In this document: in pieces, positions 34,609-43,593 of the stretch
Layout: every line of letters starts with the position of its first letter
Numbering within the stretch: the stretch's first letter is position 1
Source: Subtercola boreus
Lineage (GTDB): Bacteria > Actinomycetota > Actinomycetes > Actinomycetales > Microbacteriaceae
Assembly: GCF_006716115.1 (NCBI RefSeq)
Contig: NZ_VFOO01000001.1
Coordinates: 124,001 to 188,000 of the forward strand
Direction: 5' to 3'
Length of the DNA stretch: 64,000 nt
The notes under the pieces: model-generated
The model's database searches: none
Told to the model about the DNA's origin: nothing
Seen by the model: only the letters and a program-made list of their open reading frames with translations
Translations under genes and position numbers: made by a program

Positions 34609-35205
34609 ATGGTGGCTGGCGAGCAGGGCGGGGCGGGGGCGCGCGAGATCGTCTACTGCGACGACGCGGAGGCGTGGCGCGCGTGGCTCGAGCAGAACGC
34701 GAGCTCCAGCGACGGCATCCGGCTCGCCATCGCGAAGAAGGGTGGCGCGCACGAGAGCGTGACCTACGCCGAAGCACTCGACGAGGCCCTCTGCGTCGGC
34801 TGGATCGACGGGCAGAAGAACCGGCTCGACGAGCACCACTTTTTGCAGAACTTCGGTCCGCGCCGTGCGCGCAGCATCTGGTCGCAGATCAACCGGGACA
34901 AGGCGCTCGCCCTCATCGCCGCGAACCGCATGCGGCCCGCGGGGCTCGCCGAGGTCGAACGGGCGCAGGCTGACGGCCGGTGGGAGCGCGCCTACGCCGG
35001 TTCGAAGACCATCGAAGTTCCGGATGATCTCGCCTCCGCCCTGCTGCAGAGCCCCGATGCCGCCGCCTTCTTCGAGACGCTCTCGAGCGTGAACCGCTAC
35101 GCGATCCTGTTCCGCATCGGCTCGGTCAAGCGCGCGGAGACCCGGGCGCGCAAAATCGAGCAGTACGTGCAGATGCTGGAGCGCGGCGAGACCCTCTACC
35201 CCTGA
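34609..35205 (+). CDS. YdeI/OmpD-associated family protein
   Basis: A 198-residue cytoplasmic protein of the YdeI (OmpD-associated) family. The N-terminal domain has the signature ALDEALCVGWIDGQKNRLDE (about 58-77) followed by HHFLQNFGPRRARSIWSQIN; the C-terminal part EVPDDLASALLQSPDAAAFFETLS ends with the KRAETRARKIEQYVQML helix typical of the family. Homologues are described as bacteriocin-protection or stress proteins, but the biochemical role is not established. No partner is obvious nearby. A TAGAGT box six bases upstream supports the ATG. Confidence 0.83.
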   Translation: MVAGEQGGAGAREIVYCDDAEAWRAWLEQNASSSDGIRLAIAKKGGAHESVTYAEALDEALCVGWIDGQKNRLDEHHFLQNFGPRRARSIWSQINRDKALALIAANRMRPAGLAEVERAQADGRWERAYAGSKTIEVPDDLASALLQSPDAAAFFETLSSVNRYAILFRIGSVKRAETRARKIEQYVQMLERGETLYP

Positions 35206-35261
35206 CCTCGCGCCGCGGCGTCCCCGGGCTTCCGCGCCCCCAGTCTCCGCGTTCCGCCGCC

Positions 35262-35321
35262 GTTTGTCGCTTCCGCGCCGGCGCGCGCACGCGCGGAAGC
35301 GACAAACAGGCGCGGAAGCGA
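35262..35321. repeat. Perfect 17-bp inverted repeat plus partial third copy
   Basis: GTTTGTCGCTTCCGCGC (35262-35278) and GCGCGGAAGCGACAAAC (35291-35307) are exact reverse complements with a 12-bp loop. GCGCGGAAGCGAC appears again at 35311-35323 region as a partial direct copy. There is no T run, so a rho-independent terminator is unlikely, though the hairpin could separate the two flanking genes. Confidence 0.85.
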
Positions 35322-35356
35322 CCAGCACCACCGACGTGCGCGGCAGAATGGGAGGC

Positions 35357-35911
35357 ATGGGAACCTTCACGCTCGGCTCGCTCCGTTCCGTCCCCGTCGG
35401 CGGCCGACCGGACCTCGTTTCGCCGGAAGTGGCCGCCGCCCTCGAAGCACTCGGCCTCGGCGAGGAGGTCGGCGTCGTCGAGATCGATCCAGAACTCTCC
35501 GACACTGCTGCGACCCAGGCTGCCTACGACCTCCCCGAAGACGCCCTCGCCAACTGCGTGATCGTCTCCGGACGCCGCGAGGGCGAGCAGCGCATCGCCG
35601 CCTGCCTGGTGCTCGCGACCACCCGCGCCGACGTCAACAACACGGTCAAGCGCCGGCTCGACGTGCGGAAGGCCTCCTTCCTCGCCCGCGAGGATGCCGT
35701 CACGCTGACGGGCATGGAGTTCGGCGCGATCACGCCCATCGGTCTGCCGGCGGGGTGGCCGGTGTTCGTCGACCGGGCGGTTCTGGATGCTCCGCTGATC
35801 GTCATCGGATCGGGCCTCCGCCGCACCAAACTCCTCCTCGCCGGAAGCTCCCTCACGTCGATCCCCGGCGTCGAGATCATCGACGGCCTCGGACAGCCGA
35901 TCGCCCCCTGA
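35357..35911 (+). CDS. YbaK/EbsC-family aminoacyl-tRNA deacylase-like protein
   Basis: A 184-residue protein with the YbaK fold. The order NCVIVSGRREGEQRIAACLVLATTRADVNNTVKRRLDVRKASFL, then MEFGAITPIGLPAGWPVFVD and IVIGSGLRRTKLLLAG, is the family pattern; the lysine needed for catalysis in YbaK/ProX would be the one in RKASFL. Members hydrolyse mischarged Cys- or Ala-tRNAPro. Domain present without fusion to prolyl-tRNA synthetase. The start could be ATG 35348 or 35357; 35357 is preferred because CAGAAT lies seven bases upstream as a leaderless -10 box. Confidence 0.82.
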   Translation: MGTFTLGSLRSVPVGGRPDLVSPEVAAALEALGLGEEVGVVEIDPELSDTAATQAAYDLPEDALANCVIVSGRREGEQRIAACLVLATTRADVNNTVKRRLDVRKASFLAREDAVTLTGMEFGAITPIGLPAGWPVFVDRAVLDAPLIVIGSGLRRTKLLLAGSSLTSIPGVEIIDGLGQPIAP

Positions 35912-36036
35912 CCGGCCCGCCCCCCGCCCGGCGCGCCCGCGACCCCACCCGGGAGGACGCCAGCCAAACCGTGCCCAGATGTGCGGCGGATCCGCTCATC
36001 TCCTCCCGGGCGGATCACCCAGCGCACATCGTGCGC

Positions 36037-36645
36037 TCAGCCGAGCAGCAACTCGAAGCAGAGCGAGTTCGGGATCGCCAGCACGTACGGCTCGTACGTC
36101 GGGATCGGCGTGTAGCCGAGCCGGGTGTAGAGCGCGACCGCCTCGGGTTGCCGGTCACCGGTCTGCAGGATCATCCGCCGGGCATCCGGGCCCGCCTCGC
36201 GCACGATGCGCTCGAGTTCGCTCATCAGCGCGCGGCCGATCCCGCGGCCGCGCTGGCTGCCGTCGACGATGACCCGTTTGACCTCCCATTCGCCGCGCAG
36301 GATGCGGAGCGCCGCGTGGGCGAGGGGAGTCCCGTCCGCGTCGAGCACCAGCACGGTCGCCTGCACGCTGGTCGGGTCGACGGTGAGCGCGGCGAGCACC
36401 GCAGCGTCCATGGGTTGCCCGGAGTGGTAGCGCTCGCCCATCTCGACGTCCATCCGGGCGCGGAGCGCCACCGCGCGCGGGTCGTCCCACGCCACGCGGG
36501 CAAAGGCGAAGGGACGCTCGGCCGGCGGGATGGCGGACGAGTCCACACGTGAGCCGGCCGCGCCGGGCACACCCGTGGGGGAAGCGGGGGCGTCGCTGGT
36601 CGCGCGAGGAGCAGGGGTCGCCGAGGCGGCAGGATGATCGGTCAC
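36037..36645 (-). CDS. GNAT-family acetyltransferase
   Basis: A 202-residue acetyltransferase. The first 42 residues are an Ala/Pro/Ser-rich, probably disordered, extension. The core (about 45-202) has EWEVKRVIVDGSQRGRGIGRALMSELE with the RGxGxG/A acetyl-CoA loop, and ILQTGDRQPEAVALYTRLGYTPIPTYEPYV, the typical C-terminal half. Substrate unknown. The start is GTG 36645, six bases after a TACGCT box. It follows the LysR-like gene on the same strand by only four bases but has its own promoter inside it. Confidence 0.82.
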   Translation of the reverse strand: MTDHPAASATPAPRATSDAPASPTGVPGAAGSRVDSSAIPPAERPFAFARVAWDDPRAVALRARMDVEMGERYHSGQPMDAAVLAALTVDPTSVQATVLVLDADGTPLAHAALRILRGEWEVKRVIVDGSQRGRGIGRALMSELERIVREAGPDARRMILQTGDRQPEAVALYTRLGYTPIPTYEPYVLAIPNSLCFELLLG

Positions 36646-36649
36646 CGTT

Positions 36650-37444
36650 TCAGCGTAAGCCCGCCGCGAGCCGCGCGAAGTCCGCGACATCGTCGCGGGC
36701 GGATCCACCGGCCCACACCAGCACGCTCCTGCGCTGCTCCACGCCGTTGACGGGAACCAGTACGACGTCGGGTCGCTGCTCCGCCTCCACTACGGGCCGC
36801 GGCAGGATGACGATCCCGTTCCCGGCGGCGACGTGGTCGAGTTGCTGCCCAAGAGTCGCCAGCACTCCGAGCTCGAGGCTCTTGCGCGTGCCGACCGTTC
36901 GTCCACGGAGTTCCGACGCGATCTCCCGCCACTCGGGAACCACGTCGGGGTTCTGCAGCAGGTGGTGCCCGCCGAGCTCGGCGAGGTCGATGCGGTCGAG
37001 GGCGGCGAGCGGGTCTTCCGGTGCCAGCGCGACGACGGCGTGCGCTCTGCCGAACGGCGCGGATCCCAGCCCGCGGAGGTGCTGCGGCAGCCACACCGCG
37101 CTGAGGTCGGCCCTGCCGCCGCGGAGGGCGCGCACCCCGGCCCGAGAGACGGTGACGTCCACGTCGACGTGCGGGTTCGCCGTCCGGAACGCCGCAATGA
37201 CGCTGTCGAGCGGGATGCCCGGGGCCGCTGTGATGCGCAGCACCCTGCTCCGGGCATCCGGAAGCGGCACCCTCACCGCCCGGAGTGCCCGCGCGGCAGC
37301 GACCAGCGCGTCGCCCTCGGGCGTGCCCGCGTGTCGGGCGGCGGCAGCAACGAGCGCGTCGAGCCGGTCGAGCTCGCCGGATCGCTCGAGAGCGCTGAGC
37401 CGGCCGGACTCGCCGCGCGCCGGAAGAGAGGGATTCGATGCCAT
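36650..37444 (-). CDS. LysR-type substrate-binding domain protein without DNA-binding domain
   Basis: A 264-residue protein whose residues about 60-264 match the LysR effector domain: LRITAAPGIPLDSVIAAFRTANPHVDVDVTV, the ligand-pocket aspartate stretch, AVVALAPEDPLAALDRIDLAELGGHHLLQNPDVVPEW, and HVAAGNGIVILPRPV. The first 55 residues are Ala/Arg-rich and show no helix-turn-helix, and the frame has no other start that would add one. It may therefore bind a ligand without binding DNA, or be a degraded regulator. A second protein with the same architecture is encoded at 57961-58887, and both share LLQNPDxVPEW-type sequence. Confidence 0.72.
   Translation of the reverse strand: MASNPSLPARGESGRLSALERSGELDRLDALVAAAARHAGTPEGDALVAAARALRAVRVPLPDARSRVLRITAAPGIPLDSVIAAFRTANPHVDVDVTVSRAGVRALRGGRADLSAVWLPQHLRGLGSAPFGRAHAVVALAPEDPLAALDRIDLAELGGHHLLQNPDVVPEWREIASELRGRTVGTRKSLELGVLATLGQQLDHVAAGNGIVILPRPVVEAEQRPDVVLVPVNGVEQRRSVLVWAGGSARDDVADFARLAAGLR
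36652..36657 (-). promoter_or_regulatory. -10 box TACGCT, leaderless start for the GNAT gene
   Basis: TACGCT on the minus strand lies six bases before the GTG at 36645 and inside the end of the upstream gene. Confidence 0.5.
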
Positions 37445-37515
37445 GGGTCTCCTTCGACTGCGACTTCGATCGTGACCCCGACAGCGTACGCCTGCCGGCT
37501 GCGAACGCGCAGTGA

Positions 37516-39147
37516 CTAGCGCTGCACCCACGCGTCGTAGAGCGTCGGTGTCGACACCGTCGGCATCGCCCGCACCCCGTGCACCGCCGACCGCAGCAGG
37601 TAGTGGTTCTGCTGGTCGTACAGCGGCAGGATGTAGAACCCCTCGAGCACGATCTTCTGCGCCTGGGCGTAGAGCGTGGCCGCCTCCGCCGCATCGGTGG
37701 TCTCGGTGGCACGGGTCAGCAGGGCATCCAGAGCGGGATCCTTCACCTGCGAGTGGTTCGCGAAGTACCCGCTCGGCGCCGGAACCGTGCCCGAGCTGTC
37801 GAACAGGATGCGCAGAACGTCGGGCCCGACCTTCGTGTAGGGCGCGCTGACCAGATCGTACGAGTTCGAGCCGAGGGCCGCGTACCAGCTCGACAGGTCG
37901 AGCGGGGCGAGGTCGACCTTGAAACCGACCTGCTTCGCGGTGGCCTGCAGCTGCTCGAAGAGCGACTGCTCGGCCGGGATCGACTGGTTCGTCGACACGG
38001 GGAACGCCAGTTCCAGCGTCTTCCCGTCTTTCGTTCGGTAACCGTCGGCGTCGCGGCCCGTCCAACCGGCCTCGTCGAGCAGGGTCGCGGCTGCCGCCTG
38101 GTCGTAGGTGAACAGGTCGGGCTCCGAGATGCCGTCCTTCTCCACGCTGGAGAGCGCCGAGTACGAGCGGGTGGCGGTTCCGAAGAAGAGGCTCTTCACG
38201 GCGCTGTCGACGTCGGCAGACCGGATGAACGCCTCACGCACCTTCGCATCGTCGAACGGTGCCTTGCTGGAGTTCAGTTCGATGCGATTGGAAGCTCCCG
38301 GCCGCGGTGCGTCGATCGCGACAACGGACGAGTTCGAGGCGGCCTGCGACAGGATGTCCGGCTGTACGTTGTCGATCATGTCGACGGTGGACGTCTGGAG
38401 GGCCGCGTAGCGGGAGGTCGAGTCGGGCAGGAACGTCCAGTCGATCTCGTCGAGGTACGCGGGGCCGGTGTGCCCGGCGTCGGCGGGCGGCGAGCTGTAG
38501 TTGTCGTTCCGGGTCAGGATGATCGACTGCTGACGGTTCCACTGCGTCACCAGGAACGGGCCGGTGCCGACGGGCGAGACGCAGTTGTCCGCCTGCGGGC
38601 GAGCGATCGCCGTGGGCGACTCCATCGCGAGCCACGGCTGCGAGAGCGAGTCGAGCAGGGCGCTGTCGGGCTCCGACAGGTCGAATCGGGCGGTCTGGGC
38701 ATCCAGTGCCTCGACTTTCGCGACTTTCTGCAGGGCGAGGTACCCGGTCGACGAGCCCGTCGCCGGGTTCTGGATGTGCGCCACGTTCGCGGCCACGGCG
38801 GCAGCGTCGAACGGGGTTCCGTCGGTGAAGGTCACCCCGGGCTTGAGGGTGAACGTCCAGCTGAGGGCGTGGTCGGAGACCTTCCATTCGGTCGCCAACC
38901 ACGGGATGACCTCGCCGTCTGTGTCTTTCGAGACGAGGGATTCGAGGTACTGCGTCGCAACGAGGGCCTGCGGGTAGTTGCCGCCGACGTGCGGGTCGAG
39001 GCAGGTGGGCTCGGCATCGCCACTCGCGTAGACCAGTTTTCCGCCGGCGACCGGGGTGGAACTCGTGGCGGCCGGTGTGGATGTGCACCCGGCAAGCAGG
39101 GTGGCGACGGCGAGGCCGGCGAGGAGGGGCAGGGCGAAACGGCGCAC
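37516..39147 (-). CDS. ABC transporter substrate-binding lipoprotein, family 5 (peptide type)
   Basis: A 543-residue extracytoplasmic binding protein. The signal peptide RRFALPLLAGLAVATLLAG ends in a lipobox with Cys21 (LLAGC), so it is membrane-anchored by a lipid. The SBP_bac_5 signature lies in the section from LDPHVGGNYPQALVATQYLESLV to AYLDEIDWTFLPDSTSRYAALQ, and the fold continues to the end. Known members deliver oligopeptides, dipeptides, nickel or opines. No permease or ATPase genes for such a system are in the window, so this is an orphan receptor. GTG 39147 is used because it gives a normal signal peptide; AGAGAG lies about ten bases upstream. Confidence 0.87.
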   Translation of the reverse strand: MRRFALPLLAGLAVATLLAGCTSTPAATSSTPVAGGKLVYASGDAEPTCLDPHVGGNYPQALVATQYLESLVSKDTDGEVIPWLATEWKVSDHALSWTFTLKPGVTFTDGTPFDAAAVAANVAHIQNPATGSSTGYLALQKVAKVEALDAQTARFDLSEPDSALLDSLSQPWLAMESPTAIARPQADNCVSPVGTGPFLVTQWNRQQSIILTRNDNYSSPPADAGHTGPAYLDEIDWTFLPDSTSRYAALQTSTVDMIDNVQPDILSQAASNSSVVAIDAPRPGASNRIELNSSKAPFDDAKVREAFIRSADVDSAVKSLFFGTATRSYSALSSVEKDGISEPDLFTYDQAAAATLLDEAGWTGRDADGYRTKDGKTLELAFPVSTNQSIPAEQSLFEQLQATAKQVGFKVDLAPLDLSSWYAALGSNSYDLVSAPYTKVGPDVLRILFDSSGTVPAPSGYFANHSQVKDPALDALLTRATETTDAAEAATLYAQAQKIVLEGFYILPLYDQQNHYLLRSAVHGVRAMPTVSTPTLYDAWVQR

Positions 39148-39232
39148 GGATGACTCTCTCAGAGCTGAGGGGGGATTGATGGACTCAGTCCACAATCCTA
39201 CGGGCCGTGCGGCCGCCTCGCGCCCGTGCGCG

Positions 39233-39310
39233 TCGAATCGATTCGAAAGGACGCCAACTGCTCGAAAGCGACCCGCACGGAGCAGTTGGCGTCCCATCGA
39301 ATCGATTCGA
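39233..39310. repeat. 78-bp palindrome-bounded element, copy B
   Basis: TCGAATCGATTCGA at 39233-39246 and 39297-39310 flanks exactly 50 bp. The interior has the perfect 15-bp inverted repeat GGACGCCAACTGCTC (39249-39263) and GAGCAGTTGGCGTCC (39280-39294). It lies about 90 bp upstream of the binding-protein start, between it and an unknown gene. See copy A at 4221-4298. Confidence 0.92.
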
Positions 39311-39382
39311 GCCACGGAGGCGGGGGGCGGTGGCGCGCGGAGGCGGGCGCGAGGGGGCGAAGGCGCGGGGGCGTGGTGTGCG

Positions 39383-39925
39383 CTAGGCGGGGTCGAGGCC
39401 GATGCGGTCGGGCACTGAGCGCGCCACCTCACGGAGCCACGGGTCCGGGTTCGGCCAGGCGCGCCCGACCGGGAGCTGCCGCAGCACCCGCGACAGCGGC
39501 GTCTGTCCCTCGTTCCATGGGATGACCCGCGTCGGGGCCGCCTTCGGCAGCACGCCCAGCCACCAGTGCTTCCATGTCGGCGCGAGCGTCTCCGGCTGGA
39601 TGATGATGTAGTAGTCGGGCAGGCTCAGCTCGCCCGCGGCGAGCCCCGCGACGGCGCGATCCACCTCCAGGTCAAGGGTGCCGAGCGTGGCCTGGTCGTC
39701 GAAGAACTCCACCCAGGCCGACGCGACGTGCCCGAGCGGATCCCTGTCGTGCACGACATAGGGCGTGTCGGACTGGCTCACCCACCGGTCGACCTGCTCG
39801 TTGGAGATGTCGCTCTCGTCGGGGAAGCTCGAAGCCCGGACGTTCGCGAGCTGGCCGAGCGCACCCAGCGCCCTGTCCGATCCCTGGCCGACCAGAACGA
39901 GTGTGGTGCTGCGTGGGCTCCCCAT
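39383..39925 (-). CDS. Hypothetical protein, 180 aa
   Basis: A soluble protein I do not recognise. It begins with a strand-turn-helix (TTLVLVGQGSDRALGALGQLANV) that may be a nucleotide- or phosphate-binding loop, has acidic central segments (VEFFDDQATLGTLDLEVDRAV) and a tryptophan-rich part (ETLAPTWKHWWLGVLPKAAP). No membrane helix. The mix of ordered strands and helices and codon use like the neighbours support it as real. A TAGGAT box six bases upstream marks the start. The nearby repeat element separates it from the binding-protein gene. Confidence 0.6.
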   Translation of the reverse strand: MGSPRSTTLVLVGQGSDRALGALGQLANVRASSFPDESDISNEQVDRWVSQSDTPYVVHDRDPLGHVASAWVEFFDDQATLGTLDLEVDRAVAGLAAGELSLPDYYIIIQPETLAPTWKHWWLGVLPKAAPTRVIPWNEGQTPLSRVLRQLPVGRAWPNPDPWLREVARSVPDRIGLDPA

Positions 39926-39931
39926 GACGAG

Positions 39932-39937
39932 ATCCTA
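39932..39937 (-). promoter_or_regulatory. -10 box TAGGAT, leaderless start
   Basis: TAGGAT on the minus strand lies six bases before the ATG at 39925. Confidence 0.5.
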
Positions 39938-39962
39938 CGCCGCGCTGTGCTGTCCTGGCGCC

Positions 39963-42900
39963 TCAGATCACGTCGTCGGACAGCGTGCTCGGAGCCCCGA
40001 AACGGTGCCGCGTGATGCTGACAGCCTGCTCGTGCAGGAACGGCAGCAGCTCGAGCCGCCCGACGGATGTCACGGGGTTGTCGTAGATCGCGAGGTCAGG
40101 TCGCCCTCCTGTTGCATCTGCCAGGGCGCTCCGGCTCCCACCGATCAGCCGCACGCGCTGGGCGCGGAGAGTGGATGCCCGGGCGAGCCACTGCTCGTCG
40201 CGCTCCACCCGCACGGCGAGGGCATCGGCCGTCGCCGCGCCGAGCACCTTCCGGAGAGCCTCCTTCGGCACCTCGAGCGCACTCGAGACCTCGAGGGGGG
40301 CCCCTGCCGTCGCCGCGGCAGAGAGGACGCGCAGCAGCAGTTCGACGGGCTCGCCGTCACTCAGCCGAACGGTGACGGGCAGCGGACGGTAGCGGAACAC
40401 GTTGCGCTCCGCCGTCAGGGCCGAGCTGTCGTGGCTGCGGCCGAATTCGGAGTCCCAGGCTGCGCGGTCGCTCGCCTGCGAGCGGGCGAGGAAGTCGCTG
40501 TCAGACGCACCGGCCGAGCCGGCAGCACTGGACGCGGTACCGGCATCCGTCGTCTCGGCAGGCAGCCACGCGCCGAGACCGACCAGGTAGTTCGGGCCTC
40601 CGGCCTTCGTGCCCGCACCGACGGCGGACTTCTTCCAGCCGCCGAAGGGCTGCCGGCGCACGATCGCGCCGGTCGTGCCGCGGTTCACGTAGAGGTTGCC
40701 GGCCTGAACGGTGTCGAGCCAGAGCCGCAGCTCTTCGGGGTCGAGGGAGTGCAGCCCGGCGGTCAAGCCGTAGTCGACCTCGTTCTGGATGGCAATGGCC
40801 TCTTCGATCGTGGCGGCCGTCATGATGCCGAGCACCGGCCCGAAGTACTCGGTGAGGTGGAACTGCGAGCCGCGCGCGACGCCCGTGCGGAGGCCGGCGC
40901 TCCAGAGTCGGCCAGACTCGTCGAGCTGTTTCGGTTCGACCGCCCAGTGTTCACCCGGCTGGAGGGTGGTGAGAGCGTCCAGGAGCTTGCCGCCGGCCGG
41001 TTCGATGATCGGCCCCATCTGGGTGGTCGGGTCGGCGGGGTAGCCCACCTTCAGGGCGCGCACGGCATCCACCAGCTGGTTGTTGAACCGTTCGGAGCTC
41101 GCAGCGGAGCCCACGAGGATGACGAGCGAAGCGGCCGAGCACTTCTGGCCGGCGTGGCCGAAGGCCGAGGAGACCACGTCTTTCACGGCGAGGTCGAAGT
41201 CGGCGCTCGGGGTCACGATGATCGCGTTCTTGCCGCTGGTCTCGGCGAGCAGCGGCAGGTCGGGCCGGAACGAGCGGAACAGCTCGGCCGTCTCGAACGC
41301 ACCCGTGAGGATCACGCGGTCGACGCGCGGGTCGGCGATCAGCTGGCGACCGAGCTGCTGCTCGTCGACGTTCACCAGCTTCAGCACCTCGCGCGGCACA
41401 CCGGCCTGCCAGAGGGCTTCGACGAGCACGGCGCCGCAGCGCGCGGCCTGCGGGGCGGGTTTGATGACGACGGAGGATCCCGCCGCGAGGGCAGCGAGTG
41501 TCGAACCGGCGGGGATCGCCACGGGGAAGTTCCAGGGCGGCGAGACGACGGTCAAGCCGGCTGGAACGAAGGTCGCCCCGTCGACGTGGTCGAGCTCTGG
41601 CGCGAGCTCGGCGTAGAACCGGGCGAAGTCGATGGCCTCGCTGACCTCGGGGTCGGCTTGGTCGAGCGTCTTCCCGGTCTCGCTGGCCATCACCTCGAGC
41701 AGGTCGGCGCGGCGTTCGGCGAGCCGGTCGGCGGCACGGTTCAGGATGACCGCCCGGGCGGCCCCGCCGAGACCGGCCCACGCGGGGGCGTTCTGCCGGG
41801 CATCCGCGAGCACGGCGTCGAGCTCGGCCTCGCTCGTGAGCGTCGTCTGGGCGACACCCGCGACGCCCAGCACCGAGGCCTCGACGCGGGACAGGATGTC
41901 GCGCCCCCACGCCCGGTTCGCCGGCAGTGCGGGATCGGTGTCGGGGGTGTTCTCGAACGGCTGCGGCACGTTTGCGGTCGGGTGCTCCTCGGTCGCTCGG
42001 TTCTGTGTCCGCCGCGGCTCAGGGATGCTCTCGTCGAGCAGCTCGAGCGAGCTCACGAAGCGCTGCCGCTCCCGCTCGAACAGAGCCTCGTTCTCGGTCA
42101 GCTCGAACACGGCCGACATGAAGTTGTCCTGGCTGGCACCCTCCTCGAGGCGGCGGATCAGGTAGGCGATCGCCACGTCGAACTCCTTCGGATGAACGAC
42201 CGGCGTGTAGAGCAGCAGCCCTCCGACATCGCGTTTCACCGCTTCGGCCTGGCCCTGGGCCATGCCGAGCAGCATCTCGAACTCGATGCCGCCCTCGACG
42301 CCGCGCTGCTTCGCGAGAAGCCAGGCGAAGGCGAGGTCGAACAGGTTGTGGCCGGCGACGCCGATCCGCACGTTGCCGATGTGCTCGGGGCGGAGTGCGT
42401 AGCCGATCAGGCGCTTGTAGTTCGTGTCCGAGTCCCGCTTCGTGCTCCAGGTCGCGACGGGCCAGTCGTGCAGAGACGCCTCGACGAGCTCCATCGAGAG
42501 GTTCGCGCCCTTCACGATACGTACCTTGATGGCCGCGCCGCCGCTCGCGCGCCGCGTGGCAGACCACTCCTGCAGGCGCACCATCGCGGCCACCGCATCG
42601 GGCAGGTAGGCCTGCAGCACGATGCCGGCCTCCAGGTTCCTCAGGTGAGGCAGGTCGAGGATGCGCGTGAAGACCGCGATGGTCAGGTCGAGGTCTTTGT
42701 ACTCCTCCATGTCGAGGTTGATGAATTTCGGCGTCTCGAACGATGCCGCCTTCTCGAACAACGGGGTCAGGCTCGCCACGACATGGTCGACGGCCTCGTC
42801 GAACGCCCAGGCGGAGTGCGGTGCGACCGTCGAGGAGACCTTGATCGAGACATAGTCCACATCGGGACGGTCGAGCAGACGGTGCGTGCCTTGCAGCCGC

Positions 42901-43424
42901 CGCTCGGCCTCGTGCTGCCCGAGAACGGCCTCGCCGAGCAGGTTGACGTTCAGCCTCACGCCCGGTGTCCTGATCTTCGCGATGGCAGCACCCAGTTTCT
43001 GGTCTGTCGCATCGACGATGAGGTGCCCGACCATCCGGCGCAGCACCGTACGGCTCGCGGGGACGACGATGGCGGGGAGCACCGGCGCCAGGACGCCGCC
43101 GACGCGCACAGCGGCCTTCAGGTACCACGGCAGGAATGCCGGCACCTTCGGCGCGAGCTCCGCGAGATTGCGAGCGGCGACGCGGAGGTCTTCGGGGCGC
43201 ACGACGCCGTCGACGAAGCCGACCGTGAAGGCCAGGCCGTTCGGATCCCTGAGCACCCCGGCGAGCTGGGTCGCGGAAGAGTCGACGGGCTCGGCCTGCG
43301 ACTCGGTGAGCCAGCGCCTGACCACCGCGACGACCTCGGGGACCAGGGCTTCCGCCTCGGCGCGCAGCGCGTCGGGCTGGGCGGGATGCGCCGCGTTCGC
43401 AAGGGGAGGTGCGAGGTCGGTCAT
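39963..43424 (-). CDS. putA: Bifunctional proline dehydrogenase / glutamate semialdehyde dehydrogenase
   Basis: An 1153-residue fused PutA that oxidises proline to glutamate in two steps. The FAD-dependent proline dehydrogenase barrel is about residues 90-480, with VKGANLSMELVEA and WSTKRDSDTNYKRLIGYAL as hallmarks. The aldehyde dehydrogenase domain is about 530-1010, with the general base in LLAETSGKNAII (near 725) and the catalytic cysteine in GHAGQKCSAASL (near 761). About 140 further residues form a C-terminal domain. There is no N-terminal ribbon-helix-helix DNA-binding domain, so regulation must come from elsewhere, probably the divergent LysR protein. AGGAG precedes the ATG by seven bases. 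Confidence 0.94.
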   Translation of the reverse strand: MTDLAPPLANAAHPAQPDALRAEAEALVPEVVAVVRRWLTESQAEPVDSSATQLAGVLRDPNGLAFTVGFVDGVVRPEDLRVAARNLAELAPKVPAFLPWYLKAAVRVGGVLAPVLPAIVVPASRTVLRRMVGHLIVDATDQKLGAAIAKIRTPGVRLNVNLLGEAVLGQHEAERRLQGTHRLLDRPDVDYVSIKVSSTVAPHSAWAFDEAVDHVVASLTPLFEKAASFETPKFINLDMEEYKDLDLTIAVFTRILDLPHLRNLEAGIVLQAYLPDAVAAMVRLQEWSATRRASGGAAIKVRIVKGANLSMELVEASLHDWPVATWSTKRDSDTNYKRLIGYALRPEHIGNVRIGVAGHNLFDLAFAWLLAKQRGVEGGIEFEMLLGMAQGQAEAVKRDVGGLLLYTPVVHPKEFDVAIAYLIRRLEEGASQDNFMSAVFELTENEALFERERQRFVSSLELLDESIPEPRRTQNRATEEHPTANVPQPFENTPDTDPALPANRAWGRDILSRVEASVLGVAGVAQTTLTSEAELDAVLADARQNAPAWAGLGGAARAVILNRAADRLAERRADLLEVMASETGKTLDQADPEVSEAIDFARFYAELAPELDHVDGATFVPAGLTVVSPPWNFPVAIPAGSTLAALAAGSSVVIKPAPQAARCGAVLVEALWQAGVPREVLKLVNVDEQQLGRQLIADPRVDRVILTGAFETAELFRSFRPDLPLLAETSGKNAIIVTPSADFDLAVKDVVSSAFGHAGQKCSAASLVILVGSAASSERFNNQLVDAVRALKVGYPADPTTQMGPIIEPAGGKLLDALTTLQPGEHWAVEPKQLDESGRLWSAGLRTGVARGSQFHLTEYFGPVLGIMTAATIEEAIAIQNEVDYGLTAGLHSLDPEELRLWLDTVQAGNLYVNRGTTGAIVRRQPFGGWKKSAVGAGTKAGGPNYLVGLGAWLPAETTDAGTASSAAGSAGASDSDFLARSQASDRAAWDSEFGRSHDSSALTAERNVFRYRPLPVTVRLSDGEPVELLLRVLSAAATAGAPLEVSSALEVPKEALRKVLGAATADALAVRVERDEQWLARASTLRAQRVRLIGGSRSALADATGGRPDLAIYDNPVTSVGRLELLPFLHEQAVSITRHRFGAPSTLSDDVI

Positions 43425-43502
43425 CGGGAGCTCCTACGGGTCAGAGGTGCATGAGTCCTGACCAGTCTCCGGCGTCGCTCCCGTCAGGTAAAGCGACGTT
43501 TT

Positions 43503-43520
43503 CTTATTGGTAGTGATAAG
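43503..43520. promoter_or_regulatory. Candidate LysR site between putA and its regulator
   Basis: CTTAT (43503-43507) and ATAAG (43516-43520) form a perfect inverted repeat with an 8-bp spacer, close to the T-N11-A pattern of LysR binding boxes. It is about 80 bp upstream of putA and 75 bp upstream of the LysR gene. A consensus -35 TTGACA at 43559-43564 could serve the LysR gene. Confidence 0.5.
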
Positions 43521-43593
43521 TTCTGCTTACCGGATCTGTCCACAGGTTCCATGATCTCTTGACACCTCCGGCCCTGCATGCTTCGACGATCGG

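Noticed and set aside
35281-35310. The GC-rich palindrome near 35.3 kb as a rho-independent terminator
   Set aside because: The stem is stable but no T run follows on either strand, and the arm is partly repeated once more downstream, which fits a repeat element better.
39765-43454. A very long open frame on the plus strand opposite putA
   Set aside because: Its translation is low-complexity and Arg/Gly/Val/His-rich with no known fold, while the minus-strand frame encodes a complete PutA with all catalytic motifs. Long antisense frames are normal in GC-rich DNA because stop codons are rare.
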